Shown in pieces: positions 5,673 through 10,041 of a stretch of 10,041 nt of DNA (positions are counted from its first letter, which is position 1; the number at the start of each line of letters is the position of its first letter). The notes under the pieces were generated by a model that was not told the origin of the DNA, did no database searches, and worked only from the letters and a program-made list of their open reading frames with translations. Source of the stretch: Spirochaeta sp. (GTDB taxonomy: Bacteria > Spirochaetota > Spirochaetia > DSM-27196 > SLAA01). The stretch is from positions 1-10,041 of the forward strand of contig JAIVHN010000230.1 in assembly GCA_020201015.1 (NCBI GenBank), given 5' to 3'. A program made the position numbers and the translations under genes.

Positions 5673-6372
5673 ACGCGACGCGGAACAAACGTGAGTTCAG
5701 CAGCAAGCACAGAGGCACCGTCGTCTTGCAAGGCGATGCCAGCCATTCCAACTGCGACATCTTCAGCTGAATTAAGCGGGGTGTACCATAACTCTACAAG
5801 ATCACGGTAGTGTGTTTCTTTAAGGAAGTTAATCCGGAAGCTACCAAGCTCAAATTCGCCGGGCAGAGGACCGTCGAAGCCGTCGAGAATCCATTCAAGG
5901 TACGTCATGTTGTTGGTGTGGTTTTGACCGTCAAGATCACTGCGCCGAACACGACGAGTCTCTTCCCACGCCTCGGCCGGTGCCGTAGTATCGGCAGGCG
6001 TGTCCCGCACAGGCAGACGAATACGCGTTAGCCTATCGGCAAGAATGCGTTCTGAATCTTCATATAACTTACCAACCGAAAGCTCCTCAACGCATAGGGT
6101 GGCGCAAGTCCGCCTGGCCAGGTTCGAACTCTAAGCTCCTCGTTCCAGTGCGGGTATCGATACACCTCTACCGCAAGCCGGGACAGCACCCAGAAGAGTT
6201 TGTTTTCTCCCAAGTTGTCGTATCCAAAACCAAGGGCTGCGGCTTGCCGCGAGGCCGCCTCTTGGAGGTATCTACCTAAAGCTGGCGCGGTGGCCCGGTT
6301 ATCCGGGCCTACGTCAAATGTATGAATCCGCACCGGCTCTTCCCAAACCGGAAGTTCGGTAGCTTTGTCCAT
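5669..6372 (-). pseudogene. Acyl-ACP thioesterase (FatA/FatB-like), frameshifted
   Basis: Acyl-ACP thioesterases release free fatty acids from acyl carrier protein. Two minus-strand frames together make a double-hotdog protein of about 233 residues. The N-terminal half (6372 to about 6065) reads VRIHTFDVGPDNRATAPALG, LQEAASRQAAALGFG, LFWVLSRLAVEV, and ends in frame with LRSFRLVSY. The C-terminal half (about 6064 to 5669) continues as EDSERILADRLTRIRLPVRD, then RRVRRSDLDGQNHTNNMTYLEW, the second hotdog with its D-x-x-x-H-x-N-N block. The frames join at AGTTATATGAAGA (plus strand 6061-6068), where one extra AT would explain the shift; otherwise the first frame stops at 6030-6028 after FLPIG. 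Further oddities are a Gln (5924-5926) where the family has its catalytic Asn, and a linker that seems to lack the usual Trp-containing strand. Natural decay or a sequence error are both possible. The Met lies 6 nt after the stop of the GH13 gene, so the two are probably co-transcribed. Confidence 0.75.
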
Positions 6373-6378
6373 GAATGC

Positions 6379-9300
6379 TTACTTGGCTCCCATAGACGTG
6401 CCACCGCCCTTATCGTCGGAACTCCGAGAGGCTTTATCGCTGGACTTCGGCGCGGCCTTTCCGCGCGCTTTCTCCTTGGATGCCTTCGCCGAAACCGGGC
6501 TGTCGCCGTTAAGGGCCGCAACTTCTTCAAGCAGTGGCGGTACCTGAAAGCGGCTCCGCTCAGCCGAGAGACGCCAGGTCTCAACAAGCTCATACGCATT
6601 ACAAATTGCAGCGGCCGCTTTTTCGGCACGTGCATCCGCATCCGCTTCGAGCCGCTTTCTCGCATGCTCAAGAATGGCGACTGCCTCAAGCGCATCGCAA
6701 AATGACTGAAACTTTTCTCGGTTGAACCACACTCGTCCTTGGTAGGTATGCAACTCAAGGTATACCGCCACCTCAGAATGGCCTAAAATATCTTGAAGAA
6801 CCTCTGCGGCAGTCTTTTTTTCGCTCAGCATCTGTTCGTGCCATGTATCATAGGTTGAAACAAGCTCTACAAGTTGATCCCAGTCGCGGGCGGCCGGTTG
6901 CTGGAGCTCGCCATCAGGTATGAGCGATCGCACCTTTTTAATAAGTCGTAGATCTCGTGAAGGCCCCTCCCCAGTTGCAACTAATGTAGGTTCATCCGCG
7001 GAGTAAAGCGCTGTTTCCACTGGACTAATAGCAACGTACGCAAGTAGTGCATGTCTTAGAATTGAATTGTCACCAATTCTTTCGAGTAGTTGGGCAAAGG
7101 CTGCACGGTAGAGCTTTACTTGCTTAGCAGGCGCCTCGAGCGATTGATACCGTAGAGACAAGAGTGCTTGCAGCCGCAGTTGAAACAAGCTCAGAGCTGC
7201 AGCAACATCACCCTCACCCCGACAGTGATCGCGTGTAGTGTGCAAAAATTGTTCATAACTGGTAGCGAGAACTTCCTGATTTACGGTTCCTGCTGGAGAA
7301 CTGCCGGTTAGCTCAGACTCAATCTCATGCTTGCTCGAAGAGTTCAACACCCGAAAGAACATGTCATAAACCGGCTTGAAAAAGACGTCTTTGAGGGCCT
7401 CGTCGATATCGGGCACACCGGCACCACCCAAGGAGTCTGCCAGCTGAGCGTAGTAGGAAAACTCGCTGTCGGCAACCTCGTAGAGATCAAGAAAGACCTG
7501 CGATTCGTATCCACGAAGCGACACATAAAGCCCGCTGTCCCAGATATCACGACTATTCCGGATAAACCAGAGCCCGCTGCGTTGTTCACGCATAATGAGG
7601 TAGTGCTTATGACTGTTAGTTAAACCAAGCACGAATCCCAGACCATCTCGTCGATGCTCTTTGGAACCATTGCCAGTCTTTTCAACATATCCTGCCGAAT
7701 CCTTGATCCAACCTTTGGCTGCCTCAAAGCTGTTGTTGAAGAATACCAAGGCACGATCCGAACCATCTTGATTGCTGTACGCAAAAACATTTTCGTTAAT
7801 GCTCCCCTGTTGATCGTACAGATCAAAGAGAAAAAAGTTTTCAACCTCGGAAAAAAGAGGTCGGCGTTTCATAAGCGGGAAGACTTCGCGCTCATGCCGT
7901 TCCACGAGACCCATGTTTGGAGTCTCGTCCCAGTACGCGCGCCTATACTCCATACCGTATTTTTCTTTGAATCCCTCAACCTGACCATGCCCAATCATTG
8001 GTAGCCCCGGCATAGTCACCATAAGTGTGCACACACCAAAATATTTGTCGCCGTCACCAAACTGCTCAATAGCGGTGTCCTCGTCTGGATTGTTCATAAA
8101 GTTCACAAACCGTTTGAGTATTTCCTTATCAAATTCAATGGTGTTCTTTATCGTTCGCCGGTATTTTGCATTCTCTTCCATCTTGAGCATGTTCATGAAG
8201 GCGCTGTTGTATACTCTGTGCATACCCAAGGTGCGTACGAAGTATCCTTCCATCATCCAGAATGCTTCCGCCAGCAACAGAGTATCCGGTACCTCGGCCG
8301 CGACCCGGTCTACAACCTCACGCCAGAACTCTTCCGGCATTGCCTCATCAAACTGCTCCGCAGTCAGACCATACTCGGCACGAGTAGGAATATCACCGCC
8401 ACTCCCCGGCTGCGGAAACCAAAGCCGTTGAAAATGGCGTTTTGCCAGGGTCATTGCTGCATCGAATCGGATAATTGAGAAATTGCGTGCGACATGGAGC
8501 ACGGTTTGGATGACTGATTCGCGCACCTCGGCATTCAGAAAGTTAAGCTGAGCCGTATCATTCCATGGCATATGTGTTCCGTCGTTACCATGATATATGT
8601 AGCGCTCCTTGCCTCCGTCAAACTCAATACGTTTAAAGACTACCGATGCATCGGTCCGGTCGTAGTAATGATCCTCAATATAAATCCCCACGTTTGATTG
8701 ACTTGAGAGATTCTCTCCATTGAAGCTGTAACTTGGGAACGGAGGATGATCTAGCTGAACAAACCAGTCCGGGTGTTTGTGAACCCAGTCTGAGTCAATG
8801 CCTGTATGATTCGGCACCATATCGCTTGCAAGCCGCATTCCACGACGTTCACAACGGATACGGAGGTCGGTAAGTGCTTCCCAACCGCCTAGCTCGTTAG
8901 CAATCTCGTAGTTCCACAAAGAGTAGGCTGAGGCCTCTGCCTCCGGGTTGCCACACATCTGCTTCACTTTTTTGGAGGCCTGACTTCTTTCCCAAAGACC
9001 AATAAGCCAAATGCCGGTGAACCCGCGTGATGCAAGGGCATCAAGTTCTTCATCCGGAACCTGATCAAGCGTTCGAATTTCCCGATCGTAACTACGGGAA
9101 AGTTGATCCAACCAAACAAGGGTACTCTTGGCAAGCAGTACAACGCTCGGCATCCAGTCTTTGTCCGGACTGAAGCGCTCAACCTCCTCGGCCGTTCCGG
9201 ATCCATGATAGTCGTAGGGCGTCATCGTGCCGGGAGAAAACCCGCGCATTCGTTGCTCTTCATGCATGACGTCAAGACTACGCAAAAGTCTAAAAAGAAA

Positions 9301-10041
9301 GCGCCCAAGCACGGAGCCCCACTTGCGACGGATATAGGCAAGCTGATCCTCCAAGGAGTCGGGGAATTCGCGCGCCGGTGCCCGAAGCATGTCGGTTAAG
9401 AATTCCTCGTCCGGACCAAAGGGCGGCTGCTCGCCAAAGAAGGCGTTGACCTCGTGCATTGCGGATTCGTAGACCCCGTCCTGCTTGAGTGCAGTGTCGT
9501 CGAACAACTCACCAAAAGGGGCGAAGGCCGGATTCAGATTGGCTACCCAAAGCATAAGCAGCTCCTCGAGCGCCAATTCACGGCCACCAAATCCGGGCTC
9601 GGGCTGCGATGCCAGGTAAGCGGCAGGAGACATCTCGCCACTGTAAACCGCCAGTGGGGGGAACTGTTCAACAAACTGTGTGAGTAGATTGTCAACTTTG
9701 GTCTTACCTAGTTTTTTTTCAAGGCGTTCATGCAGTTCAGAGAAAATCTCAACCCCATGCTGTTCCCGGTACTGCACTGTGACATAATGGAGAATCTCGT
9801 CAATCAGCGCCATTGCATTGATATCACCGGTGCGTACAGCCTGCTCAGGATGATGTACAAGATCACGTTGTTTGTTAATGAGGTAGGAAAATTCGCGAGC
9901 TGCTCGAAAGTCAGCAAAAATTACATTGCCCCTAAGGCTGAAGATACCCTTATCAAAACCATAGCGGTTGCGAGCTGCGGCCGAAACGTGAAACTCACGA
10001 GCTCCATGCGGAGGTTGCTTACGAGTTGTGTAGTCCCCAGG
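6379..10041 (-). CDS. Very large GH13 (alpha-amylase superfamily) glycoside hydrolase/transferase, N-terminus outside window
   Basis: GH13 enzymes hydrolyse or rearrange alpha-glucosidic bonds through a (beta/alpha)8 barrel. The first Met at 9813 is internal: the frame is open through 76 more codons to 10041 with coherent protein (KGIFSLRGNVIFADFRAARE, VRTGDINA), so at least 1220 residues are encoded. Numbered from 10041, the barrel spans about 320-770. It has region I DMVPNHT (407-413), region II IIRFDAAMTLAK with nucleophile D527, region III LLLAEAFW with acid/base E592, region IV FVNFMNNPDED with stabilising D653, and the late-barrel MPGLPMIGHGQVEG (677-690). All three catalytic acids are present, but the usual NHD His of region IV is replaced by Pro. 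The N-terminal 320 and C-terminal 450 residues match no module I recognise. The C-terminus is mostly helical and ends in a Lys/Ser/Ala/Asp-rich, probably disordered tail (about 1178-1220). Substrate, subfamily and location are unknown. The thioesterase gene follows 6 nt downstream. Confidence 0.9.
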   Translation of the reverse strand, partial: PGDYTTRKQPPHGAREFHVSAAARNRYGFDKGIFSLRGNVIFADFRAAREFSYLINKQRDLVHHPEQAVRTGDINAMALIDEILHYVTVQYREQHGVEIFSELHERLEKKLGKTKVDNLLTQFVEQFPPLAVYSGEMSPAAYLASQPEPGFGGRELALEELLMLWVANLNPAFAPFGELFDDTALKQDGVYESAMHEVNAFFGEQPPFGPDEEFLTDMLRAPAREFPDSLEDQLAYIRRKWGSVLGRFLFRLLRSLDVMHEEQRMRGFSPGTMTPYDYHGSGTAEEVERFSPDKDWMPSVVLLAKSTLVWLDQLSRSYDREIRTLDQVPDEELDALASRGFTGIWLIGLWERSQASKKVKQMCGNPEAEASAYSLWNYEIANELGGWEALTDLRIRCERRGMRLASDMVPNHTGIDSDWVHKHPDWFVQLDHPPFPSYSFNGENLSSQSNVGIYIEDHYYDRTDASVVFKRIEFDGGKERYIYHGNDGTHMPWNDTAQLNFLNAEVRESVIQTVLHVARNFSIIRFDAAMTLAKRHFQRLWFPQPGSGGDIPTRAEYGLTAEQFDEAMPEEFWREVVDRVAAEVPDTLLLAEAFWMMEGYFVRTLGMHRVYNSAFMNMLKMEENAKYRRTIKNTIEFDKEILKRFVNFMNNPDEDTAIEQFGDGDKYFGVCTLMVTMPGLPMIGHGQVEGFKEKYGMEYRRAYWDETPNMGLVERHEREVFPLMKRRPLFSEVENFFLFDLYDQQGSINENVFAYSNQDGSDRALVFFNNSFEAAKGWIKDSAGYVEKTGNGSKEHRRDGLGFVLGLTNSHKHYLIMREQRSGLWFIRNSRDIWDSGLYVSLRGYESQVFLDLYEVADSEFSYYAQLADSLGGAGVPDIDEALKDVFFKPVYDMFFRVLNSSSKHEIESELTGSSPAGTVNQEVLATSYEQFLHTTRDHCRGEGDVAAALSLFQLRLQALLSLRYQSLEAPAKQVKLYRAAFAQLLERIGDNSILRHALLAYVAISPVETALYSADEPTLVATGEGPSRDLRLIKKVRSLIPDGELQQPAARDWDQLVELVSTYDTWHEQMLSEKKTAAEVLQDILGHSEVAVYLELHTYQGRVWFNREKFQSFCDALEAVAILEHARKRLEADADARAEKAAAAICNAYELVETWRLSAERSRFQVPPLLEEVAALNGDSPVSAKASKEKARGKAAPKSSDKASRSSDDKGGGTSMGAK

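Noticed and set aside
6061..6070. Programmed ribosomal frameshift in the thioesterase.
   Set aside because: The junction AAGTTATATG has no X-XXY-YYZ slippery heptamer, and I saw no obvious downstream stem or pseudoknot. A mutation or sequence error is simpler.
9712..9719. A run of eight T on the plus strand (A8 in the GH13 coding strand), a possible slippage site.
   Set aside because: The run encodes Glu-Lys-Lys within an otherwise continuous frame, and no alternative frame product of interest follows it. Homopolymers of this length occur by chance in Lys-rich coding sequence.

Overview
The window looks like a gene-dense stretch of a bacterial chromosome, most likely from a free-living spirochaete or a related lineage. 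That placement is an inference from three things: an archaeal-type prolyl-tRNA synthetase, a divergent DAACS-family carrier, and a FatA-like acyl-ACP thioesterase in the same neighbourhood. No 16S or other decisive marker is present. Base composition is near 50% GC, and non-ATG starts (TTG, GTG) are in use. I see no tRNA, rRNA, CRISPR array, insertion sequence or phage gene.

Layout from left to right. (1) Positions 1-1124, plus strand: the 3' part of proS (5' end outside the window), followed closely by a small exported, probably outer-membrane beta-rich protein of unknown function (1170-1880). (2) Positions 1881-1965: a convergent intergenic gap holding an 18-bp tandem repeat. (3) Positions 3900-1966, minus strand: a two-gene unit, first an SDR-fold protein lacking the usual catalytic residues, then a DAACS-type membrane carrier lacking the family's signature substrate and cation motifs. 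(4) Positions 3901-4016: a 116-bp divergent control region, with a good sigma70-like promoter for the SDR gene placed so that its mRNA should be nearly leaderless. (5) Positions 4017-5672, plus strand: intact glutamine-dependent NAD+ synthetase. (6) Positions 10041-5669, minus strand: a very large GH13 (alpha-amylase superfamily) protein whose reading frame stays open past its first visible Met and runs off the right edge, followed 6 nt later by an acyl-ACP thioesterase gene split by a frameshift.

ProS and NadE are ordinary housekeeping enzymes. The SDR/carrier pair has no assigned substrate. The GH13 protein suggests metabolism of alpha-glucan or a related sugar, but its cellular location cannot be judged without its N-terminus. 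No obvious new defence or mobile system is visible. The most interesting items are four proteins that keep a family fold while losing signature residues (ProRS zinc knuckle, SDR, carrier, thioesterase), the GH13 protein's large unassigned flanks, the tandem repeat, and the palindrome cluster upstream of the carrier.
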